The position numbers and the translations under genes were made by a program. The notes beneath the pieces were generated by a model. It was not told where the DNA came from. It did no database searches and saw only the letters and a program-made list of their open reading frames with translations. A DNA stretch of 64,000 nt from Tyto alba (Eukaryota > Chordata > Aves > Strigiformes > Tytonidae): the NCBI RefSeq assembly GCF_018691265.1, contig NW_024881324.1, positions 2,173,730 to 2,237,729 on the forward strand, read 5' to 3'. Below, one piece after another: positions 37,086 through 50,154 of this stretch (positions are counted from its first letter, which is position 1; every line of letters begins with the position of its first letter).

Positions 37086-40022
37086 ATATTTAAATATATA
37101 TTAAGTTTGTGCGGTACTAAAATACAGGTGTGATTAGGGTAGGTAAGATAGCTGAAATTTATTCAGCATCTCCAGAAGATAGGCTTTTTTTAGTCCAAAC
37201 TATCCAGGGTGGTAGGTGCCATTGCTGCCTTCAGAAAAGTGGGTTTGGTCAGTTTAGCCCCGAATTCTCTATAAACCAAAGATATGTGCAAATATTAGTC
37301 AGGCACTTAAACACTGTAGAAATACTGTTTCTATTCCAAATATTTCTCCTTTTCGTTAGGACACGAGAGCATAAGTTGATTAAACCTTTTTATTTGAGGA
37401 TAGATAATGTGATTGATTAAGTTTTTTCCATGTCAATTTGGTCATCGTTGTTTCTGAAAATAATGACTTCTTTTAGCACAAGTCTCTCCCTCTTAAGATA
37501 TATTTTAACTTTCAGTTATTATTCTCTTCCGGCAGGCATGAGATGAAATCTTTCAGGACATAAGAGTAATTTTTCACGTATATAACAATTTTCTTGTCAT
37601 TTGATTACCCACTTTTTGACATTCAGGGTGGTATAAACTCTCTGCAGGGGGGAGGATGGGGTGGGGGTGACAGCCCAAGTCAGGCAGGAGGTGATTTTTG
37701 CTTACACCAGCAGGGATAGGCTTGCATCAAATGTCAAACTAGGACTCAGGAGAGGAAGATGTTTGACCTGTTAGGACTGTAAATAGCAGGGATGACAGTA
37801 AGCAGTTAATTAAATGTCTTTGATGTTAATGAAGCATAATTTCCATGGGTGGCAGGAGCAACAAATAAAATGTCAAAAACTGCTGCACTGCCCTGTGTGT
37901 TATTAATGGCATTTGCCCATCAGGGTTAATTGTTCTGAAGCTGCTACACGTATGCCAGAATTCTGGGCTGGGTCAGTATTTTGTTTTATGTGAATATTTA
38001 CATAAGTGTTTCTAATAGGAAAGGACTGTCCCCTTTCAGGCCCTACTGATGCGACAGACTGAAAGTCTTTGGTTCAGCGGTAGAATCTTCCAAAATATTT
38101 ATTACCTGTACATGTGAACTGGGTATCTCTGTGGCTTACTACATAGCTTTAATAGCTAGAACTTGCTTTCTTCTACACAACATGAAGTATTTGAGTGTTG
38201 TAATAAAAATCTCGTTTCAACCTATCTGTGTTCTAGTGTAGCAAAACTTGTATTTTCTTGTTTTGGAGAAGATAGCAGGGAAAGAGGTAGGAATTTGTTC
38301 CTTAAAACTGTAGATTTTTCTGTTTTGTTACTTGACTTTTTTTGTATCAAAAACTTGATTATAAACTTAAAAGATATAACTTCCTTTGGTTATCTAATGT
38401 CACAGAGCCTCAGGGCCTAGTTTACCACCCAAGATGAGGGCACTTAACCCTGGACCCCAGTACCTTTCATCTTACAGTCTTCAAGGGGAATAAAATGCTG
38501 ATTAATTACAGTTTATTTTGAAGTGATGACACTTGTAATAAACTACGGGGAAAATAACTTGCTGTTTTATTTAGACACAAATGTTTTCATAATATCTTGT
38601 CAAATATTTAATGAGCTTATTAGAGTCGATGATTCTACAAAATCTATTTTACTTCTACCAAAATTGTAATGGATTTTTGTTTAATTGTCATCTAGTTTTT
38701 TGGCTATATTTTTGATCTTCAATGCTAGAGTTGTTTAGAAAACCACTGTCTTTTTCAAAGGCAAAGATGCATGTTAATTCTTCTCTGAAACTGCCACATG
38801 GTTTTCCTTAATTGTAAAACAAATAGTCTTCTGAAGAGAAAACTATGGACAAAAATTCTGACTGGAGGACTGGAATGAGACCTTTACTTTTTGTACTGCA
38901 CAATATCTAGCCCTTTGAACTGAAAGGGATTGGAAAAGTTTGAGGAAGGGTGAGAGAGACAACTTTTGCTTTAAATTGTCTCAAAAGTTTCTATGTTGAC
39001 CTAAGAGGTTTTTTGCTTTGAGAAATCTTAGTAATACAACTTGCATGCCTGCCTGGACCTTTCTGATTTGATGAGTGCGTGCTTGGTGTTAAGGGCTGGC
39101 CCTAGCTGCGATCCCAGCCGTTCAGATTTTCAAAGTCAGTCTTACCCAGTAGAATTATCCCTAGGTAATTTGATAACCCAAAATTTGAACTCACTAAATA
39201 AAAATTAATCCAGAGTGATGATATTGCAAATTCTTAAGCTTTACCAAAAGTATACAAAAATAATTCCAGTTGGGACTTGCTAGCCTGAAGGTTCAGTAAA
39301 GAGCTACCAGCCCTTCATTTGGGGAACTCTTTTTGAGAATGATAATAGGCAATTCATTGCAAGTTGTTGCTTACCAAAAATACTCCTATGAATGTCTGGT
39401 TTGTGTGGCTAAAAATGTTAAATAAAGGTTAATCTGAGGTCTCATAGCACATGTGGATAGTTGAATTTGCATCAGTTGCCTTTTAAAGCATACAGGGGAG
39501 CATAAAATGACTTCTTGGAAAGCATTGCAGGTTACAGTTCAAGGATCTTGGTTATACATTTTGTTAAGGTTTTGTTTTGCTGAACCTAGACCTGCAGAAT
39601 TGGAAATCTTACCCTTGGACTCTAGGGGGAGGATAGATACTGTCACTAACATGAGAGGCTTCCCGGTCTTTAAAAGACTTGGCAGATGGGAAGACTCCTC
39701 CTTTTCTGGTGTGGACAAGAAAGTACTGTTGTATGTAATGTGTACTGTGAAACTTGGGTGAGATTTCTCACTGTATTTTGTAGGAGGTTACAACAGTGGT
39801 CGACAATCGTGTGTTTTTCTTCAGAATCTGTATCCCTACTTATAATGAAGAAGTGCTGCTTGTTTGAAAGGATGATCCACTGTTTCCAGTCAATAGAAAC
39901 TACTTCTGTTGGCCCCAGACTAACCTGTTGGTGAAAAGGAATTAGACAGAGTGAAATACATATGCTCTTTGTGAGAGCACACTCTTACATTTTCTGATGT
40001 TTTCTGAAACACTAGCCTACTG

Positions 40023-40126
40023 AAAAAAAAAAAAAAAAACAAAACCCAAAAAACAACAACAACAAAAAACAAACAAACAAACAAACAAAAAAAAAAAAAA
40101 AAACCAAACAAACCAACCCAAACAAA
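40023..40126. repeat. A-rich (CAAA)n / (CAA)n repeat
   Basis: A long A-run passes into CAA and CAAA units, then another A-run and CCAAA-type units. It is low-complexity DNA. The hydrophobic minus-strand open frames over it (Phe/Val/Leu-rich) are artefacts of TTT/TTG codons. Confidence 0.95.
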
Positions 40127-42989
40127 TATAAAAACCTGTTTTCGAAATTATTTAGATTTAGGATAACCGGGCCAATTCTGGATGATTTATACAAGATTAT
40201 AATTTGTCAGAACCATCTAGGTCCAGAAGGGCTTTTTTACTTTGTGCGTTACTGTGTGAAAGGTGGCAGTATACCGTGTAGATTACTTCTTACAAACGCA
40301 TCAACTTTTTTATAGTATGTCCTTTTTAAGGAAAGGATGGGATATTGCCAGGCTGCTATTTTATTAATAATCTTAAAAAAAAAATTGCCTTTCTACAAAT
40401 GTTTCAAGAAAAACTGTAAATAAGGCAGTGATTTAGACATTTAAAGTAGAACTGAATAATGCCCATTTGTTTGCATTGTAGTGCTTCCTAGTTTAAAAAT
40501 TACATCTAAAACTTTGCAGCATTTGCCTGGCGTGTAAGGGAAAAGGTCTTGATCCACGTTTAGTGGAGTGAACTGTCTGAATTCCTGCTCACAGGAGAGA
40601 GGGTGGGAGAGCAGCTGTAGCCAAGGAAAGCATTGCTCAACAAGAAGGGAACTTAATTAACTTTCCAGGTAACTTTCCAGCTATTTATAACACTCCCACT
40701 TTATATGCCGAGCAGCCTTCTGAACGGTTGCGCTTTGTTGTCGGGGGGCGTGTGGGGCCTGCGGGCTCCCGTCGCGCTGTCGGGTATCCTGACAGCATGC
40801 AGCGTCGCGGGGACGCTGCCTCGTGGAGCTGCTGCTCCTTGGTTCGACTGCAGCTGCGGAACTGCTGATGGTCTTGTTCTTAATTGCTTCTAAGGGTGTT
40901 AAGAGTTATTCAGTTTTCTTTTCATTTGGCTTAACAGCAAGTCCCAGAGGAAAATATATGCAGAAGGTAGTATCAAGATGAAAGTTTGCCTCGGTATCCA
41001 AAAAGGGAAAGGAGGGGAAGAAGCTGTTAGACTTGAGGATTCCACATCCTACAGTGAGCCTCTTCCCATTTTATTTGTTGTTTGGAAGGAGCAGATGAAA
41101 GGTCCGTGATTGTTGGAACAAGACACTTAAGCAGGGAAGGTGACAAAACATTTGGAGAAGGTGTAACGTTCTCTGTTAATAGATGCCGCTTTCTAAGGCA
41201 GAGGGGAAGAGATCACAGGATCCTCCCAGATTTCTTCTGCACAAGAAGCAGCAACAACCCACGTATATAGCTTTGCTGCCAGCTGTGTGTGCGTCAAACT
41301 GTCTCTCAGTCAGCTTTCTCTGCTCTGGTGTCCAGGACATTTTGGTGTTCATCTGTAGCTGTTTCTCTAGATGTGGGCCTGCAGGTGCAGAAGGCAAACC
41401 AAATCCATTCGGGTAATCACAGGTGATCTCTGCTGGGGGTAGGAGGAGTGCAGAGGTAAATTGGTCTCAGATAAGGGGAAATTACATGCCTTTAGCTGAA
41501 GGAGAGGTGGGGGATTTGAGAAGATACGCCCCTGGAAAGAGCAAAAAGGAGTCAGCGATGGGATTAGTCCAAGACTGTTGTCACCTGGCTTTGCAGCAGT
41601 TTGGCCGTGACTACCGTTCTTCAGTGCCTGATGTGACAGTTGAAGCGTGGTTTGAAAAAACAGCAGTTTTAGGTTAATTATTCTTCTGTCAATTAGAAGG
41701 ATGTACTCTGCTACTTCAGCTTTTTGGATAAATGCCCATTAGGTTGGCAGTGTTCATCACGTTTATGTATATATATGCCATGTATAGGTTTGGGTGGCTT
41801 AGATTCTTTGATCCTGCTGTCAGATAGATGTTACTGAATCAATGAATTTGCCTTGAAGTGCATGTGCGCTACACTTAGTGGTTTAGAAAAAGGGTCCTGG
41901 GATAATGTAAGCTTTGTGAAAATGTTTCATTTGAAAGATGCAAGCAGATTTTCTTAGGAGCTGTACCATGCCTCATTCTTCCCTTGCCAGCCTTTTCTGT
42001 GAGTGCTCTCCCCTTTTTATAAACCCGTATCACTTACTGCGTTTGCCCTGTGATTCTTACACATCAGGCTGGTGGAAGTGGATTCATGAAATGCTAAGAG
42101 AAGGGAAAACATAAAAAATGGAACACCTTCTTTAGTGTAACAACGAATATCCTGGGTATTCATATTAAAACCAAGGTATGGTTCACTGTTTTTAAATTTG
42201 GACACGTTACTAAAGCTACTATGTTTTAACTATTTTGGAACATCTTTTATACCCTGCATAATTCTGTGTTTTTTAAGATGTGTTATCTGGTAGAAAGAAG
42301 CTGGCTATGATATGTGTTGTGTTTCCAGCTGTAACAGGCATTAATTAATTAATTAGAATGTTGCCTTGATGTTTTTATGTAGAATTTGCAAATACCTCTT
42401 AGAGATGCTGTCAGCAGTTTGAAGTCCCATGGAGTTTTTCCAATAGTGTTTCTATAGTCGGTGTGAAGTTCTGATGTTGAGTGTAGTCAAGGGGTCAAAG
42501 GACATACATTCGGTTTGATTTTTACTGTAACTGCTTCAAGTAATACCCATCTCTTCAGTTAAGAAAATGTAACGGATGTGTGAACACAAAAGTAATTTTC
42601 CAGTCTTTCTGGCCCTCTGCTGTTAGATGCAGTTCCCAAACTCTCAACTGGAGTTTTGCTGCAAGTGCTTGGGAAGTGCTGTGTGCCTGCTAACACTGCA
42701 GCTGGAGAGAGGTAGCGATAGAAACGCAAATGCATAAAACAATAATGTCAACAGTTGACAATAATGATGGGGGGGACGGACTGCGGAACTGCTTGCTGCT
42801 TCAATGAATTACTGAGACATGACAGCCTGTTTTCTTCTGTTATTGTTAGAAGTACCATTTAATACTAGAGGAGCAAGTTAGAAAGATGTGTGCTTTTAAC
42901 TCTGTACTTTTGAATTCATTCTGTTTGAATTTCATTGTTTTGGAGGGGTTTTACATAAGAGTATGGAAAGCTATATTCTAACTTTTTCC

Positions 42990-43012
42990 TTTTTTTTTTT
43001 TTTTTTTTTTTT
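42990..43012. repeat. T23 homopolymer
   Basis: An uninterrupted T-run within intron 1. Confidence 0.9.
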
Positions 43013-43709
43013 AAATAGTTTTGAATTCTCCCAAATAAGATTTTAGTTGAAAATGTTCTAAATGAAATTAAAAAAATTCTAAATCATCTTTGAAAGACTT
43101 ATTAGATTTTATGTAAAGGGAACTGCAAACTTATTTGCTTTTTTGGACCTTTTCATAGTACATTGCTAACTTTTATCAGTGGTTTTTGAAACATCTAAGA
43201 ATCTGCCCACAAATGTGTGCAAGGAAGGTCAGAGAGGGTTACTTCCTTCCTTGTAATGCCAAACTCTTCTCCAGAAATAAATAGAATTGCTTCTTAGAGG
43301 GTTACAAATAATGGAAATAGACTTATTTCATGGTTAAGATGTCTTTTGGATTATAAATAAAATCCAGAAACTGGGCTTACATTTCTTCTGGCATTCATGA
43401 CCTACGTCTAAACTTGAACAGACATCTTGCCTGTAAAGCAGAAAAAAAAATTGCTTTTCTGTTCTCAAATGTTTTGAAGTTCACACACATTTTAACTCAT
43501 AACTGTGAGTAGCTTCTGCTTGATAGAAAAAAGAAATGTCAAGGTCCACGATTTCCCCATTAGCACTGGGGAGTTGAGATGATGTCTTGAAGTGTGAACT
43601 ATGCTTTGTATGAGGTGCTGCTCACAGCAGTTGTTATTATATAGTTGTTGTAATTACAAATATGTTTTCACCCTGATGTCTGCATCATGCTAGGATATGG
43701 CATGGTTTT

Positions 43710-43766
43710 GGGGGGGGGTTTTGGTGTGGGTTTTATTGGGGGGGGGGGGGGAGGAGGGAAAGGTGG
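43710..43766 (+). repeat. G-rich tract with quadruplex potential
   Basis: G-runs of 9, 3, 14 and 3 bases plus shorter ones lie within 57 bases, separated by short T- or A-containing loops. This meets the usual pattern for a G-quadruplex on the sense strand. Nothing shows that it is used. Confidence 0.7.
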
Positions 43767-44006
43767 GTATCAAAATGGCTCACTTGGTTGGGTGAAGCCT
43801 TTGAGGTTCACCCGTATTTGAAATACAGCCTTCTCTTCTTGCTTGTCCTTGACTGTAAGTCAAGTCTCTTCTGTAGAGAACTGATGAGACAAGTGTCTTG
43901 CAACATCTGGAAGAGGCTGTAGGCCATGTGTACTTGTCATCCTTGGCATTTTTAATCGATTATTCAAGGACTCTCTCTGCTTCTTCAAAGATCCTGATGA
44001 GGGTTT

Positions 44007-44031
44007 AAATAAATAAATAAATAAAATGGTT
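44007..44031. repeat. (AAAT)n microsatellite
   Basis: About five tandem TAAA units within intron 1. Confidence 0.85.
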
Positions 44032-44480
44032 AAATATCTAAGGAATTACTTACTCTTACATGGTGATTTCAAGGTGATTAAGGCTTTGAAAAATCCTTGC
44101 TATAGAGCTGGAGTCTTATATAACAGAGGCTGTGGCTTGATGTAAATTAGGCTTGAGGGCTCTCTGTAGTGGTTCTAAATGCTGCAGCCACATACCACAA
44201 AATGTTGTTCTGGTATAAGCTAACAAAAATGTCAGTGTTTCACAAATTTGAGTAAACTAAACTGTAGAAGCAGGCTTTAAATTGAATCAGATTTAATCTG
44301 TCTGCCATTCTAGCCTTATGACAGCTGAAAGATTATGTACTGGTATTTGTTCTGTATCACTTGGGTGATACAATAGTAGTTGGTTATAGTTAATAATCAT
44401 TGATCTGACGTGTGTTCATTTGGTATTTTTACCCCTTGACAATTTGCCAGTAGCACACCCTTGAGCATGCTGCAGAACCT

Positions 44481-44497
44481 GGGGGGGGGGGGGGGGG
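44481..44497. repeat. G17 homopolymer
   Basis: An uninterrupted run of 17 G; its true length may be uncertain in the assembly. Confidence 0.9.
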
Positions 44498-45183
44498 CTT
44501 TTGTTCACCTCTACCCCAGGATCTCTTTTTGCTGCTTTAGTACGGTTTTACATCTTCTAATGCTAATTGCAAGGGCATATGGCATCAGATTGAGGATGGC
44601 GGCTTCAAGTGATCACAGTGACAACTTGGGATGTGTGACTCTTGGGGTATTCAGTATCTCTCTTTATCCCAAACTAATCTGAGGATACGCATCAATCTTT
44701 TTGCTTTTGACAGATACCCATGAGATACAAGCAAGTGCAGGGAAGTAGCTTCATCTTGTAACTTTTGTCTATTTTTCCATTCACACATTTGGAAAAATGC
44801 ACTATAGTTTCGATGCCAGTGCATCGTTCCTTGAAACAGCCTTTAACTTAACAGATAATAAATACAACTTACATCTCCATGGCATGGAAGTGTTCAGGCC
44901 TGTCTTAAACACATAGGTAAGACACAAAGTGGCCTGGTTCTTGTGGGAAGAAAATGTGAGTTGTAGAAACTGCCTCTGTCTTATCCGTGTCTGTAAAAAA
45001 CGTTCGCACCCTTGATCTTTTCCCATCGTTCACCCTTGCTGGATTACTCTGCCAGCTGCTTTGACTCTCTAAACCCAGTAGTAAACCTGGACAGAGCTGG
45101 TCAGTTCTCCCAAGGTAATGGAATAGTCCTTTGGGGAAGTCCCAAAGGAGGGAGCGGGCTTTCTGAAGAAACGGGAGAGTGGG

Positions 45184-45775
45184 TGTCAGGATTTAAACCC
45201 ATCCGGCAGCCAAACGCCATGCAGCTGCTCGCTTGCCCTCTCCCACCCCTAGGGAATGGGGGAGGGAGCTGGAGGGGTAAGGAGACTCTTCGATTGAGAT
45301 AAAAACAAGTTGATATTTGAAATAAAATAATAAGGATCATGATAGTTATAATAGAAAATGCAAATGAGTCATGCACAATGTGATTGCTCACCACCTGCTG
45401 ACCGACGCCCAGACTGTTTCCAGCTAGTGATCCCAGAGATGAGAGAATCCTGGAACAACAATCCCGGAGGCCAGGGAGAGCTGCTCAGTCAACCCATATC
45501 TATATACGAAGCATGATGTTAGATAATACGGAATATTCCATTGGCCAGTTTGGGTCTGTTGTTTTGTCTCTGCTCCCTCCCAGTGTCTTGTGCACCTGCA
45601 CATGAGCAGAATGGGAGAATTTGAAAAGTACTTGATTTCTTAGCAACAGCTGAAAACATCAGTACATTCTCAACATTCTTCTCATATCAAATCCCATACT
45701 GAATCCAAAACATAGCACTATTCTAGCTACTAAGGGGGGGGGGAATAGCACTATCCCAGCCAAAACCAAGGTGGT
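45184..45775 (+). mobile_element. Solo LTR of an endogenous retrovirus
   Basis: The element begins with tgtcaggatttaaaccc and ends near ctatcccagccaaaaccaagg. Its internal order of blocks matches an LTR family I know to be abundant in neoavian genomes: 'gcagctgctcgc', 'gattgagataaaaacaag', 'aatgtgattgctcaccacctgctgaccga', 'ggccagtttgggtc', 'caacagctgaaaacatcag' and 'ccaaaacatagcactattctagctac'. No gag, pol or env sequence lies beside it, so it is best read as a solo LTR left by recombination. A possible 5-base target duplication is gtggg at 45179-45183 and 45776-45780, but the G-rich flank weakens that evidence. The exact family name (TguLTR5- or ERVL-related) is from memory and uncertain. 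Confidence 0.85.
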
Positions 45776-47430
45776 GTGGGGGGGAAGAAAGTAAGTCATT
45801 GCCTTTCTTTGGCAGCGTTGGAGCAGTTGCCCCTGGAAGTGAAGCCAAACTGTAATAGAAGGCCACGGCTAACATACACACAAGTTAGACTAGTTCTAAA
45901 TAACAGAAATGACCTGTTACCATGTTATGCTGGGTACCCTTAAGATAGAGATCTTTGCAGTTTTCTTCAGTAAAGATATTTCATGGCCATTGTACTCGTG
46001 TGCTGCGGCTGGCCAATCCCCCCAGCTGCAGGTAGCTGTTCTCCATGATAAGCTAGTTCAGGAGGTTCTTGCTCCTGTCCTCCTGTAATTCCCGCACTTT
46101 CTGCCCTTGTTCTTTGCTGCTGGGAGTGTTAGATCATGCTGGAAAAAAATGGATTTAAAAAATAAAGTCTTCAGGAAATTGCTTTTTGTTTGTAGCGCGT
46201 TCACTTCAGTGATCCAGTTAACTGCTTGCTAGAACTGAGGAGTAGCAAATGTAGCACAGATAAGAGAACGCTACCTGCTGTATTAACCTCCTGGGAACCA
46301 CAGCAAGGGTTGCGCTTGATCCAAAGTTCTTAAATTTGAAGTCAGCACTAATGACCAGGTCTTAAAATTACCAAAGACATTGGCTTCCTTTGTGAATAAA
46401 GTCAAAATGCTCTTACTGAATTTCATGAAAGCTTTCCTTTTTTTTTTTTTTTTTCCCCTTTCTTTCTTTCCCATGCTGCTGACTGAAAGCAGATATTGTT
46501 AAAAGACTTGGTTTAGAAATGGTCATAATGTGCAAGTATGAAAGTGCTGGGAGAACACTGACGGGCTTATGGTCATCTGTGTCCTGAGGCCGTTAGCAGG
46601 TGTGTGTCCCTATCCATGATCGTTGCATCAAAAATAAAATTTTGCTATAATGGCACACCTAATTGTCTTTGTTTCTTATTTACAGGCACATCTGGAAAGC
46701 ATGTGAATAAGAACCTAGAGTGGGTTTCCTTATTTACTTTTTCAAGTTTCATTTAAATCCCATTGTATTTTGTTACTTAAAAGAAACCATGTGGGCAGTT
46801 GGCTGTCCTGTTCCAGTCATTTGGCTGTCAGGGTGTGTATTGGAATGACCTACCCCCTCCACAGTCACCCACCAAAAAAATGTGTGCCTCTCACAGCCCA
46901 ATGACTCTTCCCCAGTGCCTGGCTCACTTGAACAGTTGTGACAGTTTGTAAAACTGGGAAAAAATTTTGCATCTTTTGTGGCACTTTTCTTTGGAACATT
47001 ATTGGTCGAGTAGCCCGTGAGCTCTGCTTATCACCAAGTGGGTCCTATAGAAGTTTGGGGAGAAAGAGGAAGATGCTGTTAATGCTACCAGCAGTAGAAT
47101 GTATTGTAATTCTTCAGATATGAGGGGAGGAACCCGTTTCCTCTCTCCAGAAACAGAGTAGAGAGTGACTCAGTTCTTTAGGTGGGTTTCACTCATGACC
47201 CAGAAAAGAGAACAAGCAGAAACCTGAGCCCCTATTTGGTACATGCACACTTTGATTCAGCTTGCTCTTGTCTGATAATTGTCTTGGATCTCGGCCATTA
47301 TGTTTTGAAAAGCCCTCACTTCAACAGCAAAAGGAGGGTCTCCAGTTCTGAAATTCACAAAAGTAATTTTGCCTGAGTTCTGTGCTTGTTCTTCCATGGT
47401 ATATTCCTTTTTGGTAATTAAACCGTAACT

Positions 47431-47475
47431 GCTAACATTGAAGTATACTTACATGCTAACAATTAAGTATACTTA
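47431..47475. repeat. 21-bp imperfect direct duplication
   Basis: Bases 47431-47451 and 47455-47475 are nearly identical. Each contains the palindrome aagtatactt. Confidence 0.8.
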
Positions 47476-47552
47476 AATATTTCGGTATGCTTAAGCCTTA
47501 TTAATGTTCAGGCCTTCTTTTTGCACCATTAAGTGGTATGTGCGTTATTTGT

Positions 47553-47554
<2 letters not shown>

Positions 47555-47583
<29 letters not shown>
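47555..47583. repeat. T29 homopolymer
   Basis: The longest T-run in the window, inside intron 1. Confidence 0.9.
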
Positions 47584-49600
47584 CTTCCCCCTGGGAGAAA
47601 CCTGCTTAAGACTCTTGACAGTTTTACTTGAAACTTGACCAACTTGGTTGTACAGTGCTCAGAAGTTTGCTGGTGCTCTGGAGTTCTTCCTCTGCCCTTT
47701 GGGTTAAACACTGTCACAGAGAATGATACAACAGAGGGCTTGCTATCATGTACTTTTTATCTCCGGGAAGCATCATAAAATTAGGCATTCTGGTTATATT
47801 TAAATGTGCAGGGGCAGAGCTGGTCTTTAGCAGTGCTGTTTGGTATGTGATAAGGTAGAGGTGTTGTTTAGGATCAATATCGACGAATAATTTAGAACTC
47901 TAATTTTCTTGTAAGAATCTCTGTTAAAATCAAAAGGATGAGATGATGTGTACCTGTATATGAACGGAAACTCTTGCATGTCCTAATTTGAATTATACCT
48001 CAGCCCAGGAGTATACCAGTTTCTCCTGTCACATTCCTGGAGTGTGACATTACCTCAGATGCAAAATAGAGAATGCCTGAAGATAGTTTTGCTTCTAAGC
48101 TGGCATCAAAAGACTTTTTTCCTGAACTATTGAAAACCAATTAAATTGGGGTAAAAACTCAGTCATTGTAAACTCTTACACACATTTCTGTACCTCATAC
48201 CATGGGGTTTTTTTGGCCTTTCAGGTGGCTGTGTAATTTCGGGTTCATACACTGAACACAGGTTGAAGATGAGCAATTCTGACGTGGTCCTTGCTATGAG
48301 TTGGTAGCCTAAAAAGGAGCTTAGCAAAGAATCAAGGTAGAAGACAGCAAGACAGACATACTGTCAAAGGGAGGGGGGAGAAGAAGTCAAATGAAGTAAT
48401 ACAAATGTAGGGGGATGAGCCGAGAGCTAAATAACCAATCAGTGAATTGCCAAGAGTTGAAGGGTCACAAAAATGGCTTGTCTCTTGTGCAGTTCTTGTA
48501 CAAAACCAAGACTGACTAATCATTTGTTTTCTGTGAAATACAGTGTTTAAAAAAAGGAGATCAAAAATGCTTGCACAGGAGGAGGAGGTGTAATTTCCAG
48601 GCAGATGATAACTACGAGTGAGAAGGGAATAGATCTGCACTTTTGGACATGGGAATACTGATAGTATGATGTCTTGTGAAGACTTTTCTTTAAATAAACC
48701 CAACCTGAATCTAGCTTTTAATCTCAAAGAGGAAAAAAATCCTCAGCATGGGCATCAACTGCAGTTTTTTTAGTAGAGTTAATAGTCTTCTGCTCACTGA
48801 GAAATGAATGACACATGGGAAGTAAGCAGTTGCAGGAGTCATTTGGAAAGTGGATTTCCTTTTGGAATTCCCAAATGCTTAATAGTCAAATATAGGCATG
48901 AGAGATTTGAGCATGTGAAACAGTTTTCCTCCTGGTGCTGTCTGCTTATTGCAATGCAGATTTGAAGCCAAGGAGAAAACACTACAACCAGCTTATGAAA
49001 GAGATTAGATTTTGTTTTTTTAGCTGTTTGACTTTAAATTTTCTACAATATTAGCGAGATGCTGCAGCGCATGATCAGGGTTGGGGAAATTTTGTAGTAT
49101 CTGAACTACATCTACTTATTAGAGTGTTTTCTTTCGCTTTTTGTTTTGATTTTGTTGTTGTTTTTTTTTTCCAAAAAAAGCTTACTCTGAAAGATCAACT
49201 CCTTCAACAGTATTGAAGAAAATGGGAGAAGTCTCTTATAATGATTGATCAATTAATTGAGAGAAAATAAATTATGATACTTTCAAGACCCTGAATTTTG
49301 AGAATTGAACAAAGGAGTTCTTTAGTTGGATCAGTCAGATGAAAAGCAGACTTTATGTCTTTTAAGAAGCTTGGAACATCAAATGTTATACTTCTCTGCA
49401 TTTCAAGGTCTAATTTGTGGTTTGTTTTAGCCATTGTTTGGAAGAAAGAATAAAATATCCTTTTGCATGTCTTTATTTTAAAATGTGTCGATCCAAGACT
49501 TAAGGATCAAAAATTAAAATATTTCTGTGAGGAGACTGAAGCAATATGTGTTTCTGCCATGACACAAGAAAATAATAAACTAAGATGAAATCAGTATAGG

Positions 49601-50154
49601 ACTCTTCCCCCTGTACTCAGCCCTGGTGAGGCCACACCTCGAATACCGGGTTCAGTTTTGGGTCCCTCACTGCAAGAAAGACACTGAGGTGCTGGAGCGT
49701 GTCCAGGGAAGAGCAATGAAGCTGTTGGAGGGCCCAGAGCACAAGTCTCATGAGGAGCAGCTGAGGGAACTGGGGGGGTTCAGCCTGGAGAGAAGGAGGC
49801 TGAGGAATTTGACCTGATCAATCTGTACAGCTACCTGAAAGGAGGCTGTAGCGAGGTGGGGGTCAGTCTCTTCTCCCAAGTAACAAGCGATAGGGCGAGA
49901 GGAAACGGCCTCGAGTTGTGCCAGGGGAGGTTTAAATTATATATTAGGGAAAATTTCTTCACCAAAGGGGTTGTCAAGTATTGGAACAGGCTGCCCAGGG
50001 AGGTGGTGGAGTCCCCATCCCTGGAGGGATTTAAAAAATGTGTGAGTGTGGTGCTGAGGGACATGGTTTAGTGGTGGCCTTGGCAGTGCTAGGTTCATGG
50101 CTGGACTCAATGATCTTAAAGGTCTTTTCCAACCTAAATGATTCTATAATTCTA
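49601..50154 (+). mobile_element. CR1 LINE, 5'-truncated
   Basis: This CR1 3' fragment is in the same orientation as CTDP1. Landmarks are the 'ccctggtgaggccacacctcg' block near 49620, 'ggttcagcctggagagaaggag' near 49777, 'ggctgcccagggaggtggtgga' near 49989, and the terminal 'tccaacctaaatgattctata' ending at 50154. It seems less diverged than the copy at 31.7 kb. It ends about 365 bases before exon 2. Confidence 0.93.
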
